Source of the DNA: UBA2402 sp037139735
GTDB taxonomy: Bacteria > Planctomycetota > Phycisphaerae > Phycisphaerales > UBA1924
Direction: 5' to 3'
Assembly (NCBI GenBank): GCA_037139735.1
Contig: JBAXFU010000023.1
Coordinates: 1 to 36,920, forward strand
DNA length: 36,920 nucleotides
Positions 29,081 to 36,028 of the stretch are shown piece after piece. The first letter of the stretch is position 1; each line of letters begins with the position of its first letter. Under the pieces are notes generated by a model. That model ran no database searches. It was not told the origin of the DNA and saw nothing but the letters and a program-made list of their open reading frames with translations. The position numbers and the translations under genes are program-made.

Positions 29081-30421
29081 GTGAACAGGCAGGATCACGC
29101 GGTCGCGTCGAGGTCGGCGTCTGGCGAGGCTTTCTGGGCGGCATGGGCGGTCGTCGCGGCCTTTGGCACCTACTTCTGCATGTACGGCTTCCGCAAGCCG
29201 TTCACCGCCGCGGGGTTCGCGGGCGACCCGGTGATGGGCGCGGACCTCAAGGCCGTGCTGGTCGCCTCGCAGGTGATCGGGTACACGATCTCGAAGTTCG
29301 CGGGCATCAAGATCGTCTCCGAACTCCCGCCCCGCCACAGGGCGATGGCGATCGTGGCCCTCATTGCCTTCGCCGAGGGCGCGCTGGTGCTCCTGGGATT
29401 GCTCCCTCGCTCGTGGAGCATGATCGCGCTCTTCCTCAACGGACTCCCTCTCGGGATGGTCTTCGGACTGGTGCTGGGATTCCTCGAGGGGCGACGCCTG
29501 ACCGAGGCCCTGTCGGCGGGGCTGTGCGCAAGCTTCATCCTGGCGGGCGGCGTCTCCAAGTCGGCTGGGCTCTGGCTGCTCAAGGCGGGAGTTCCCGAAC
29601 AGTGGATGCCCGCGGCCGCCGGCGCGATGTTCGCCGTCCCGCTCGTGCTGGGCACGTGGATGCTCGGCCGGATCCCGCCTCCCTCGCCCGCGGACCTCGC
29701 CGAACGAAGCGAACGCACCACCATGAACGGCGAGGACCGTCGCGTGCTGCTCAAGCGGCTCGCGCCCGGGCTTGTGCCTTTGGTGCTGATGTTCGTGCTG
29801 CTGACCGTCATGCGAGGGTTGCGCGACGACTTCGCCCCCGAGATGTGGCGAGGGCTGGGCGTCGAGGCGGCTCCGAGCGACTTTGCCGTCTCCGAGTTCT
29901 GGGTGGGACTGGGGTGCTTCGCCATGGGCGGCGCGTTCGCCCTCGTTCGCGACAACCGAAAGGCGTTCTTCGGCTCGCTCGCCGCGTGCGTCTTGGGGTT
30001 CGTGCTCCTTGCCCTCGCGCTGGTGCTGCGTGACGAGTCGGTCATCAACCATGTACCCGACGGCCGGGACTTCGCCGTCCGGGCATCACTGAGTCCGATG
30101 GCGTTCATGGTGCTCATCGGCCTTGGGATGTACGTCCCCTACGTCGTCGTGCACACCACCGTCTTCGAGCGGCTCCTGGCCGTCACGCGGGAACGGGGCA
30201 ACCTCGCCTTCCTCATGTCCATCGCGGACTCCTGCGGCTATCTCGGGTACTCGGTCATCGTGCTCGGCAAGGGCGTCATCGCCCGCCGGGCCGACTTCCT
30301 CGCGTTCTTCACGACCTTCGCCTGGATCTCCATCGGCGTGTCCCTCGTCTCTCTCGTCGGCGCGTGGATCTACTTTTCCCGCCGCTCCCGTGTACTTTCC
30401 GCCGTCCCCGCAGTTTCCTGA
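29081..30421 (+). CDS. DUF5690-like multi-pass membrane protein (MFS-type), candidate phosphonate transporter
   Basis: The 446-residue protein has about 12 hydrophobic segments and an MFS-like layout. It includes GTYFCMYGFRKPFTAAGF near the first helix, LFLNGLPLGMVFGLVLGFLEG in the first half, and a hydrophilic central loop (RIPPPSPADLAERSER). I believe it belongs to the family catalogued as DUF5690, relatives of the sugar-phosphate carriers UhpC/GlpT. It starts with GTG at 29081, preceded 7 bases away by GAGGG. It is followed by a phosphonatase-like hydrolase and a phosphonoacetaldehyde-reductase-like enzyme in one operon with gaps of 9 and -1 bases, so an organophosphonate substrate is a reasonable inference. 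No transport function has been shown for the family as far as I know. Confidence 0.8.
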   Translation: MNRQDHAVASRSASGEAFWAAWAVVAAFGTYFCMYGFRKPFTAAGFAGDPVMGADLKAVLVASQVIGYTISKFAGIKIVSELPPRHRAMAIVALIAFAEGALVLLGLLPRSWSMIALFLNGLPLGMVFGLVLGFLEGRRLTEALSAGLCASFILAGGVSKSAGLWLLKAGVPEQWMPAAAGAMFAVPLVLGTWMLGRIPPPSPADLAERSERTTMNGEDRRVLLKRLAPGLVPLVLMFVLLTVMRGLRDDFAPEMWRGLGVEAAPSDFAVSEFWVGLGCFAMGGAFALVRDNRKAFFGSLAACVLGFVLLALALVLRDESVINHVPDGRDFAVRASLSPMAFMVLIGLGMYVPYVVVHTTVFERLLAVTRERGNLAFLMSIADSCGYLGYSVIVLGKGVIARRADFLAFFTTFAWISIGVSLVSLVGAWIYFSRRSRVLSAVPAVS

Positions 30422-30430
30422 GCGATCCCG

Positions 30431-31138
30431 ATGCCCCTCGAACTCTTCGTCTTCGACATGGCCGGCACCACCGTCGACGACGCCGGCGACCATGTCGCCG
30501 CGGCGTTGGTCTCGGTGCTCGAGCAGGCCGGCGTTCATGCGACCGCGCGGGAGGTCGATCCCGTCATGGGCATCCCCAAGCCCCTGGCCATCCGCGAGTT
30601 GCTCCGTCACGCCAGGGGCTGCATGCCCGATCCCGATGAGGTGCACGCGGTGCACGCCGAGTTTCAGGCGGCCATGGTCGATTTCTATCGCATCGATCCG
30701 TCCGTCCGCGAGATCCCCGGAGCTTCCGGCCTCTTCAGGCGGCTTCGAGACGCCGGCGTGCGGGTGACGCTCGACACCGGCTTTGATCGCCTCATCGTCG
30801 ACGCCATCATCGAGCGGCTCGGTTGGAGCGGGTTGGTCGACGACTCGATCGCCAGCGACGAGGTCGATCGGGGCCGCCCGGAACCTGACATGATTCGAGC
30901 CCTGATGCGGCGGGCGGGCGTCACCGATCCCGTCAGGGTCGGCAAGCTCGGCGACAGCGTCAGCGATATCGACGAAGGACTCAACGCCGGCTGCGGCTTC
31001 GTGGGGGCGATCGTCAACGGCCGCACCTCGCCATTCCTCGCCTCCTACCCGTCGGTGGTGCCTGTCCGGTCGCTCGAGGCATTGCCAGAGGCGATGGCCG
31101 CTGCGGGATTCGTCCTGCCCGCCGCAGAGGCTGATTGA
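30431..31138 (+). CDS. Phosphonatase-like HAD hydrolase (TIGR03351-like)
   Basis: The 235-residue HAD enzyme closely resembles phosphonoacetaldehyde hydrolase in its key positions. Motif I is FDMAGTTVDDAG with Asp9 as nucleophile and Ala11 at +2, as in phosphonatase (DxAGTT) and unlike ordinary HAD phosphatases (DxD). The cap segment reads PVMGIPKPLAIREL, putting Lys50 where PhnX has its Schiff-base Lys (MGxxK). Motif III/IV regions are RGRPEPDMIRALM and GKLGDSVSDIDEGL. It could cleave the C-P bond of phosphonoacetaldehyde or a close relative to release phosphate. It is shorter than PhnX (about 265 residues), fitting the PhnX-like family associated with FAD oxidoreductases. It overlaps the next gene by one base and follows the DUF5690 gene by 9 bases. 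Confidence 0.86.
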   Translation: MPLELFVFDMAGTTVDDAGDHVAAALVSVLEQAGVHATAREVDPVMGIPKPLAIRELLRHARGCMPDPDEVHAVHAEFQAAMVDFYRIDPSVREIPGASGLFRRLRDAGVRVTLDTGFDRLIVDAIIERLGWSGLVDDSIASDEVDRGRPEPDMIRALMRRAGVTDPVRVGKLGDSVSDIDEGLNAGCGFVGAIVNGRTSPFLASYPSVVPVRSLEALPEAMAAAGFVLPAAEAD

Positions 31139-32307
31139 TGCGACCCGAGATCGAATCGGCGGTGGCCGAAGCGAGGTCGCGGGCGCATTCCGCCACTTCG
31201 CTGGTGGACTCGCTGTCGTCGTTGCCCCGACTGCTCTTGCATCACGACGGTCGCCCCATCCTGGTCGTGGCCGATGCAGGCGTGCACGCGTGGCACGATG
31301 CGGTCGTTCGGCGGTGTCGCGGAGCGGCGGGTCGCGAGGTGGGGACCTTCTCGGAGTTCACCGTCATCCCGACGTCGGGGCAGTGCATCCAGGGCGCACG
31401 GGCTGCCATCGGCATCGACGCCGCGGCGATCGTGGCGCTGGGGGGCGGGACCGCGATCGACGTGGCAAAGGCCGCCGCGCTCGGTGCGGCTCATCCCGCC
31501 GATCCCGCCCGGGTGATCGAGGGGCGGCTGGCTCCGGAGCGAGACGCGCTTCCAGTGATCGCCATTCCGACGACGGCGGGCACGGGAAGCGAGGCGACGC
31601 ACTTTGCCGTCGTATACGTCGATGGCGTGAAGCGGTCGCTTGCGCATGCGTCGTTGCTCCCTGCGGGCGTGGTGCTGGATGTCGAGGTGTCCGCCACGTG
31701 CCCAGCCCGCATCGCCGCCGCGGCGGGTCTCGACGCCCTGTGCCAGTGCATGGAATCGCTGTGGGCGTCGGGTGCCGACGATCGATCGAGGGCCGACGCG
31801 AGGCTTGCGGGGCGTGTCGCGGCTGCTTCCATCGTCGATGCGGTCCGCGGGGACGCCGATGGCCGTCGGGCGATGATGTGGGCATCGCACCTGGCAGGGC
31901 ATGCGATCAATCGAAGTCGCACCACTGCGCCGCACGCCGCGTCGTACGCGATGTCGGCTCGCCATGGGGTGCCGCACGGCATCGCCGTGGCGTTGACGAT
32001 CGGGCACTTCGCCCGGCGGCTCTCGACCATGGACGAGCGGGCGTGCAGGCACCCCGGGGGGATCGAAGCGGTCCGCGGCTTGGCGACCGAAGCGGCCTCG
32101 TGGCTGGGATGCGACGTGGACGGGCTGGCCGGCGCGATGCGATCGCTGCTGGGAACCCTGGGCGTTCCTGATTCGCTGCGGGCGGCGGGGATAGCGAGCG
32201 AGGCGCTGGCCGGGCTTGCCGCGGCGGCGGATCCGCTCCGGCTCTCGAACCATCCCGAGCGACTGGACGAGGCGACGATGCTCGAGACGCTCGCGGCCGC
32301 CTGGTGA
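31138..32307 (+). CDS. Iron-containing alcohol dehydrogenase, phosphonoacetaldehyde-reductase-like
   Basis: The 389-residue group III dehydrogenase has the nucleotide motif ALGGGTAIDVAKAAA (100-114) and the stretch AIPTTAGTGSEATHFAVVYV (142-161) followed by KRSLAHASLLP and GLDALCQCMESLW. The latter group resembles the subfamily that reduces phosphonoacetaldehyde to 2-hydroxyethylphosphonate (PhpC-like). Metal-ligand positions appear to be Asp199, Gln203 (His in classical Fe-ADHs), His266 and His280. The start ATG overlaps the stop of the HAD gene (TGATG). An in-frame TTG at 31135 is less likely. Context with a phosphonatase-like hydrolase suggests it acts on the same aldehyde, or on another aldehyde made from it. 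It ends 2 bases from the convergent HAD phosphatase gene. Confidence 0.82.
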   Translation: MRPEIESAVAEARSRAHSATSLVDSLSSLPRLLLHHDGRPILVVADAGVHAWHDAVVRRCRGAAGREVGTFSEFTVIPTSGQCIQGARAAIGIDAAAIVALGGGTAIDVAKAAALGAAHPADPARVIEGRLAPERDALPVIAIPTTAGTGSEATHFAVVYVDGVKRSLAHASLLPAGVVLDVEVSATCPARIAAAAGLDALCQCMESLWASGADDRSRADARLAGRVAAASIVDAVRGDADGRRAMMWASHLAGHAINRSRTTAPHAASYAMSARHGVPHGIAVALTIGHFARRLSTMDERACRHPGGIEAVRGLATEAASWLGCDVDGLAGAMRSLLGTLGVPDSLRAAGIASEALAGLAAAADPLRLSNHPERLDEATMLETLAAAW

Positions 32308-32309
32308 CT

Positions 32310-32984
32310 TCAGCGGGCGAGGACGTCCATCAGCAGGCTGAGCGAGAGGCCGTCGGCGTGGGGGAGGAAGTGGTCGGCGTGGAGCAGTCGCTCTCGAGGG
32401 AGCGTGTGGCCCACGGCGATGGCGCGAATGCCCGCCGCCTTCGCGCTGGCCACGCCCTTGTCGGTGTCCTCGACGGTGATGCACCGATCGGGCCGCGCGT
32501 TGAGGCGAGCCACGGCGGTCGCGTAGGGTTCGGGATCGGGCTTGCAGCGAGTCACGTCGTCGGCCGAGATGATGAACGAGAGCGAACTCGCGAAGCCCAA
32601 CCGCTCGACCACGGCGAGGATCTCGTGACGGCGGGCGCCAGAGCAGATCGCCAGCGGGACGCCCGCCTGCTTGACCTCCTCGATGAGCCGCAGCGTGCCT
32701 TTGTACTCCGGCACCTCGCCCCGTGCCATCGCCTCCTGCGCGAAGATCCACTTGTCGCGGGAGACGGCCGCGAACTCCTCGTCGCTGGGCGTTCGCCCGT
32801 GCATGGCGCACACTGCGCGGTAGGTGTCGCGGTCGGCGAAGCCGACGAGCGACGCGGCGTTCATCTCGGGCGTAAGGGTCATGCCCAACTTGGCGAAGCC
32901 GGCACGGAGACCCGCTTCGTGCATGGGTTCGCTGTCCACGATCACGCCGTCGAAGTCGAGCAGCACCGCGTCGGGCTTGGTCAT
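32310..32984 (-). CDS. HAD phosphatase, beta-phosphoglucomutase/phosphoglycolate-phosphatase-like
   Basis: The 224-residue HAD subfamily IA enzyme has the full catalytic set: LLDFDGVIVDSEPMH (DxD nucleophile and acid), AICSGARRHEI (motif II), RCKPDPEPYATAV (motif III Lys) and VEDTDKGVASAKAAG (motif IV). A helical cap follows motif I. It resembles beta-phosphoglucomutase-like phosphatases (YcjU/YhcW/Gph), and the substrate cannot be assigned. The ATG at 32984 was chosen because AAGGAG lies 8 bases upstream; the in-frame GTG at 32993 overlaps that ribosome site. It is convergent with the reductase gene, so it is probably not part of that operon. A striking inverted repeat abuts its start codon. 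Confidence 0.9.
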   Translation of the reverse strand: MTKPDAVLLDFDGVIVDSEPMHEAGLRAGFAKLGMTLTPEMNAASLVGFADRDTYRAVCAMHGRTPSDEEFAAVSRDKWIFAQEAMARGEVPEYKGTLRLIEEVKQAGVPLAICSGARRHEILAVVERLGFASSLSFIISADDVTRCKPDPEPYATAVARLNARPDRCITVEDTDKGVASAKAAGIRAIAVGHTLPRERLLHADHFLPHADGLSLSLLMDVLAR

Positions 32985-33014
32985 CTGTATCACTCCTTGG
33001 GCGTCACGATACAG
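32985..33014 (-). promoter_or_regulatory. Inverted repeat flanking the ribosome site of the HAD phosphatase gene
   Basis: On the minus strand CTGTATC (33014-33008) and GATACAG (32991-32985) are perfect reverse complements, separated by 16 bases that contain the AAGGAG Shine-Dalgarno. The right half abuts the ATG. The left half overlaps a possible -10 (TATCGT). It could be a DNA operator or an RNA hairpin presenting or hiding the ribosome site. Confidence 0.55.
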
Positions 33015-33066
33015 TCGCCTGATCCAGCAGCAGCGGCGTGCATGCGCGAAGATTCGGCAAAGGGCC

Positions 33067-33083
33067 GCAGCCTCGGCGGCTGC
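33067..33083 (-). terminator. Weak hairpin after the DUF695-RraB gene
   Basis: GCAGCC and GGCTGC flank a 5-base loop 12 bases past the stop codon on the minus strand, followed by GGCCCTTT. The stem is short and the T-run poor, so this is at best a weak terminator. Confidence 0.3.
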
Positions 33084-33095
33084 AGGAGACGAGCC

Positions 33096-33836
33096 TCAGG
33101 CGTTGTCGCCCGTGCAGTCCCACTCGACATAGGTCCCGTCGTGGTTGATGGTCTCCTCGACCATGGCCTCCACCTCGTCGAGCGCGGCGTCGGGATCGAC
33201 GGCCTCGGTGCGAACGGCGTGCACCTGGAAGCCCGCTTCGTCGACCGGGTCGCCCTTGGCGACGGTGTAGCCGCGAGCTTCGGCCCAGGTCTTGAACGAC
33301 TCGAAGCGGGCCTGATCGGGGAGCAGGATGGTGTGGCGGACCGGCCGCGGCGTCGAGAGGTTCGCGCCCTCGTCCTCGAGCATCCAGATGCACATCAGGG
33401 CGTCGGACATGGCGACGTCGTAGCTGTCGGGCAGCATCCGGTCGAAGGCCGCTTCCCAGTCGGGGTCCTCGAAGCACTCGACGCGCTGGGCCTTGGCCTT
33501 GAGCCGGCGCATGACGTCCGCGATGGTCGGGCCGGGGGCCTTGCCTCGAGGGATTTGGAAGTGGAAGGCGTGCATCGCGTCGGTCGTGTCGACACCGACG
33601 AAGTACGCCCCGATGTCACGCGCCAAGGCTTCGGCCAGCGCCTCGGCTATCGCCTCCATGGCGTCGTGCTGCTCGTCGGTCTCGGGGATGCCGGATTCGG
33701 ACTCGCCCTTGAGCGGGACGTGCACGATCAGGGTGAAGGGCAGGTCGTCGTTCGGTTCGAGCAGTTCCCACCCCGGCTCGAGGCAGGTGATGCGAGGCAG
33801 CGGGTCGGCGAATCGGGTGAAGGTCTCGAGTTCCAT
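33096..33836 (-). CDS. DUF695 - RraB-like fusion protein
   Basis: The 246-residue acidic protein appears to combine two small domains. The N-terminal part (about 1-150; LPRITCLEPGWELLEP, DLPFTLIVHVPLKG, YFVGVDTTDAMHAFHFQIP) resembles DUF695-type proteins of unknown function. The C-terminal part (about 165-246; ILLPDQARFESFKTWAEARG, FQVHAVRTEAVDPDAALDEV, GTYVEWDC) resembles RraB, which in E. coli binds RNase E and modulates RNA decay. The RraB-like part ends in the expected acidic tail. The ATG is preceded by TAGAGT at only 5 bases with no Shine-Dalgarno. It is divergent from the thiolase gene. Function here is not known; domain calls are by eye. Confidence 0.78.
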   Translation of the reverse strand: MELETFTRFADPLPRITCLEPGWELLEPNDDLPFTLIVHVPLKGESESGIPETDEQHDAMEAIAEALAEALARDIGAYFVGVDTTDAMHAFHFQIPRGKAPGPTIADVMRRLKAKAQRVECFEDPDWEAAFDRMLPDSYDVAMSDALMCIWMLEDEGANLSTPRPVRHTILLPDQARFESFKTWAEARGYTVAKGDPVDEAGFQVHAVRTEAVDPDAALDEVEAMVEETINHDGTYVEWDCTGDNA

Positions 33837-33841
33837 GCCCG

Positions 33842-33847
33842 ACTCTA
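33842..33847 (-). promoter_or_regulatory. Candidate -10 hexamer TAGAGT for the DUF695-RraB gene
   Basis: TAGAGT on the minus strand is followed by five bases and then the ATG. There is no space for a ribosome site, so a leaderless mRNA is predicted. Confidence 0.45.
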
Positions 33848-33876
33848 GTTCGCTGGTGGGGCGGTCGGGGCTTTCC

Positions 33877-33882
33877 TAGAAT
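33877..33882 (+). promoter_or_regulatory. Candidate -10 hexamer TAGAAT for the thiolase gene
   Basis: TAGAAT lies 45 bases before the thiolase ATG, giving a normal leader that includes a T-rich stretch and a GGAG ribosome site 7 bases before the start codon. This contrasts with the leaderless arrangement of the divergent gene. Confidence 0.45.
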
Positions 33883-33927
33883 CTCGCCCGGTTTTTTCCC
33901 ACTTCACCCGTTGCCCGGAGCCGCACG

Positions 33928-35103
33928 ATGTCGCATCCCGTGATCCTCGCCGCCAAGCGCACCCCCATCGGCAAGTTCTTCGGGGGGCTCTCCAAGGTTC
34001 CCTCGCCCGTGCTGGGGTCGTACGCGATCAAGGCCGCGCTCGAGGGCGTGCCCGGGGCGGCGGCGATGGTCGACGAGTGCATCATGGGGTGCGTGCTCCA
34101 GGCCGGTTTGGGCCAGAACCCAGCTCGTCAGGCCGGGCTCAAGGCGGGCCTTCCCGACACCCTCAGCGCCGTGACCGTCAACAAGGTCTGCGGCTCGGGC
34201 CTCGAGGCGGTCATGCAGGCCTGCCGCTCCATCAAGGCCGGCGACAACCGCCTCGTCGTCGCCGGCGGCTTTGAGAACATGACGGCCGCCCCGCACTTTG
34301 CCCGCATTCGCGAAGGCGTCAAGTACGGCCCGGCCACGATGGAGGACGTCATGGCCTACGACGGCCTGCGCTGCGCCTTTGAGTGCTGGGCGATGACCAA
34401 CGGCGCGGATCACATCGCCAAGCGGTTCGGCATCACCCGGGCCGATCAGGATCGCTTCAGCGTCCAGAGCCACCAGCGGGCCGCCCACGCGGCCAAGGAA
34501 GGGTGGTTCGCTTCCGAGACGGTCGCCCTCACCGGCGAACAGTGCATGGACAAGCGGAGCCCCGGCGTGGCCGCCGATGAGGGCGTGCGAGCCGACACGT
34601 CGATGGACTCGGTGGGCAAGCTCAAGGCGATTCCCGGTCACGAGACCATCACCGCCGCCAACGCCAGCCAGATCAGCGACGGCGCGGCGGCCCTGGTCGT
34701 GGCGTCGGCCGACGCCGCCTCGAAGCTCGGCGCGGCCCCTGTGGCGAAGGTGCTCGCGTACCACACCAGCGGCGTGGCGCCCAAGGAGATCTTTGCCGCC
34801 CCCATTACGGGCGTGCAGGGCGCACTCGCCAAGGCCGGGCTGTCGGTGAAGGACATCGATCTCTTCGAGATCAACGAGGCCTTCGCGGCCCAGGTCCTCT
34901 GCAACATCAAGGAACTCGGGATCGACGAGTCTCGCCTCAACATCTGCGGCGGCGGCATCGCCTTGGGGCACCCCATCGGCGGCAGCGGCGCCCGCGTGCT
35001 CACCACGCTCATTCACCAGCTTCGTCGCACCGGTGGCAAGCGAGGCGTCGCAGCCTTGTGCCTGGGCGGCGGCAACAGCGTGGCCATGGTCGTCGAGGTG
35101 TGA
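33928..35103 (+). CDS. Acetyl-CoA C-acetyltransferase (thiolase)
   Basis: Condenses or cleaves acetoacetyl-CoA (thiolase II type) in fatty acid, ketone body or polyhydroxyalkanoate metabolism. The 391-residue length fits biosynthetic or degradative thiolases. Catalytic motifs are NKVCGSGLEAVMQAC (nucleophilic Cys), NEAFAAQ, GGGIALGHPIGGSGARV (His) and the C-terminal CLGGGNSVAMVVEV (second Cys). It starts MSHPVILAAKRTPIGKFFGG, the standard N-terminus, with GGAG 7 bases upstream. The neighbours do not form a recognisable pathway with it: tryptophan dioxygenase converges on it from the right. Confidence 0.95.
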   Translation: MSHPVILAAKRTPIGKFFGGLSKVPSPVLGSYAIKAALEGVPGAAAMVDECIMGCVLQAGLGQNPARQAGLKAGLPDTLSAVTVNKVCGSGLEAVMQACRSIKAGDNRLVVAGGFENMTAAPHFARIREGVKYGPATMEDVMAYDGLRCAFECWAMTNGADHIAKRFGITRADQDRFSVQSHQRAAHAAKEGWFASETVALTGEQCMDKRSPGVAADEGVRADTSMDSVGKLKAIPGHETITAANASQISDGAAALVVASADAASKLGAAPVAKVLAYHTSGVAPKEIFAAPITGVQGALAKAGLSVKDIDLFEINEAFAAQVLCNIKELGIDESRLNICGGGIALGHPIGGSGARVLTTLIHQLRRTGGKRGVAALCLGGGNSVAMVVEV

Positions 35104-35136
35104 TCGGGCAAGGTGTGGGCTTTGGTGGGGGCCCCG

Positions 35137-36003
35137 TCAGCCCTTGATCTCGGTGCGAACGTCCCAGAGTTCCGGGAAGAGCCGGTCGTCGACGCGATCG
35201 CGGAGGTAGGCCACGCCCGCGGTGCCGCCGGTTCCTCGCTTGAAGCCGATCACCCGTTCGACCACCTTCATGTGACGGTGCTTCCACAACGAGTACTGCT
35301 CGTCGACGTCGACGAGTTTCTCGCACATCTCGTAGAAGTCCCAGTGCTTGGCCGGGTTCTCGTAGATGGTCTTGAAGACTTCGATCACGCCCGCGTGGGC
35401 CTGATAGGGCTGGGTGAAGTCGCGGTCCACGCACTCCTGCGGCACGGGCATGCCGCGACGGGCGAGAAGCCGCAGGAACTCGTCGTAGAGGCTTGGCGCC
35501 CGCAAGATGGCGTCGAGCCGGCCGTGGATGTCGGCGCGATGCTTGAAGAGGGGCATCATCCGCGGGTCCTTGCGGCCCAGCAGGAACTCGATCATGCGGT
35601 GCTGATAGCTCTGCAGGCCGCTGGCGGGGCCCAGCACGTGCCGGAACTGCACATACTCGCTGGGGGTCAGGGTGGCGAGCACGCTCCACTGGCTGAGCAG
35701 CTGGCCCTGAATGTGCTTGACGCGGGCGAGGATCTTGAAGGTCGCCTCGAGCTGGTCGGCACGCGTGAGACGAACGGCCTCGACGAGCTCATGGACGACG
35801 AGCTTCATCCACAGCTCGCTCGTCTGGTGCTGGATGATGAAGAGCAACTCGTCGTGGTGCTGCGGCGAACTGAGCGGCCGTTGCGCCGTCAGCAGTTGGT
35901 CGAGCGCGAGATACGACGCGTAGTCGAGCTTGTCCTTGAGATCCGTGACCATGCCGGTGGCATGCGACGTCGCGGCGGCGGAGGCGGGTTCGGGGTTCGA
36001 CAT
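35137..36003 (-). CDS. kynA: Tryptophan 2,3-dioxygenase
   Basis: A heme enzyme that opens the tryptophan ring to N-formylkynurenine, the first step of the kynurenine pathway. The 288-residue length matches bacterial TDO. Signatures seen are LSSPQHHDELLFIIQHQTSE (active-site His59), SEYVQFRHVLGPASG (substrate-binding Arg121), LWKHRHMKVVERVIGFKRG with heme-ligand His244, then GTGGTAGVAYL. The first 17 residues are low in complexity, and a second Met at 18 is possible as a start. It lies 25 bases downstream of the histidine kinase gene and is probably co-transcribed. No other kynurenine genes are in the window. Confidence 0.96.
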   Translation of the reverse strand: MSNPEPASAAATSHATGMVTDLKDKLDYASYLALDQLLTAQRPLSSPQHHDELLFIIQHQTSELWMKLVVHELVEAVRLTRADQLEATFKILARVKHIQGQLLSQWSVLATLTPSEYVQFRHVLGPASGLQSYQHRMIEFLLGRKDPRMMPLFKHRADIHGRLDAILRAPSLYDEFLRLLARRGMPVPQECVDRDFTQPYQAHAGVIEVFKTIYENPAKHWDFYEMCEKLVDVDEQYSLWKHRHMKVVERVIGFKRGTGGTAGVAYLRDRVDDRLFPELWDVRTEIKG

Positions 36004-36028
36004 GGCGGGGGTTTCTCGGGGTGTCGGG

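Noticed and set aside
27871..30033. A 720-codon plus-strand open frame over the pseudopilin and DUF5690 genes
   Set aside because: It is out of frame with both genes, is Arg-rich, and breaks the prepilin signal and membrane segments that are clear in the other frames.
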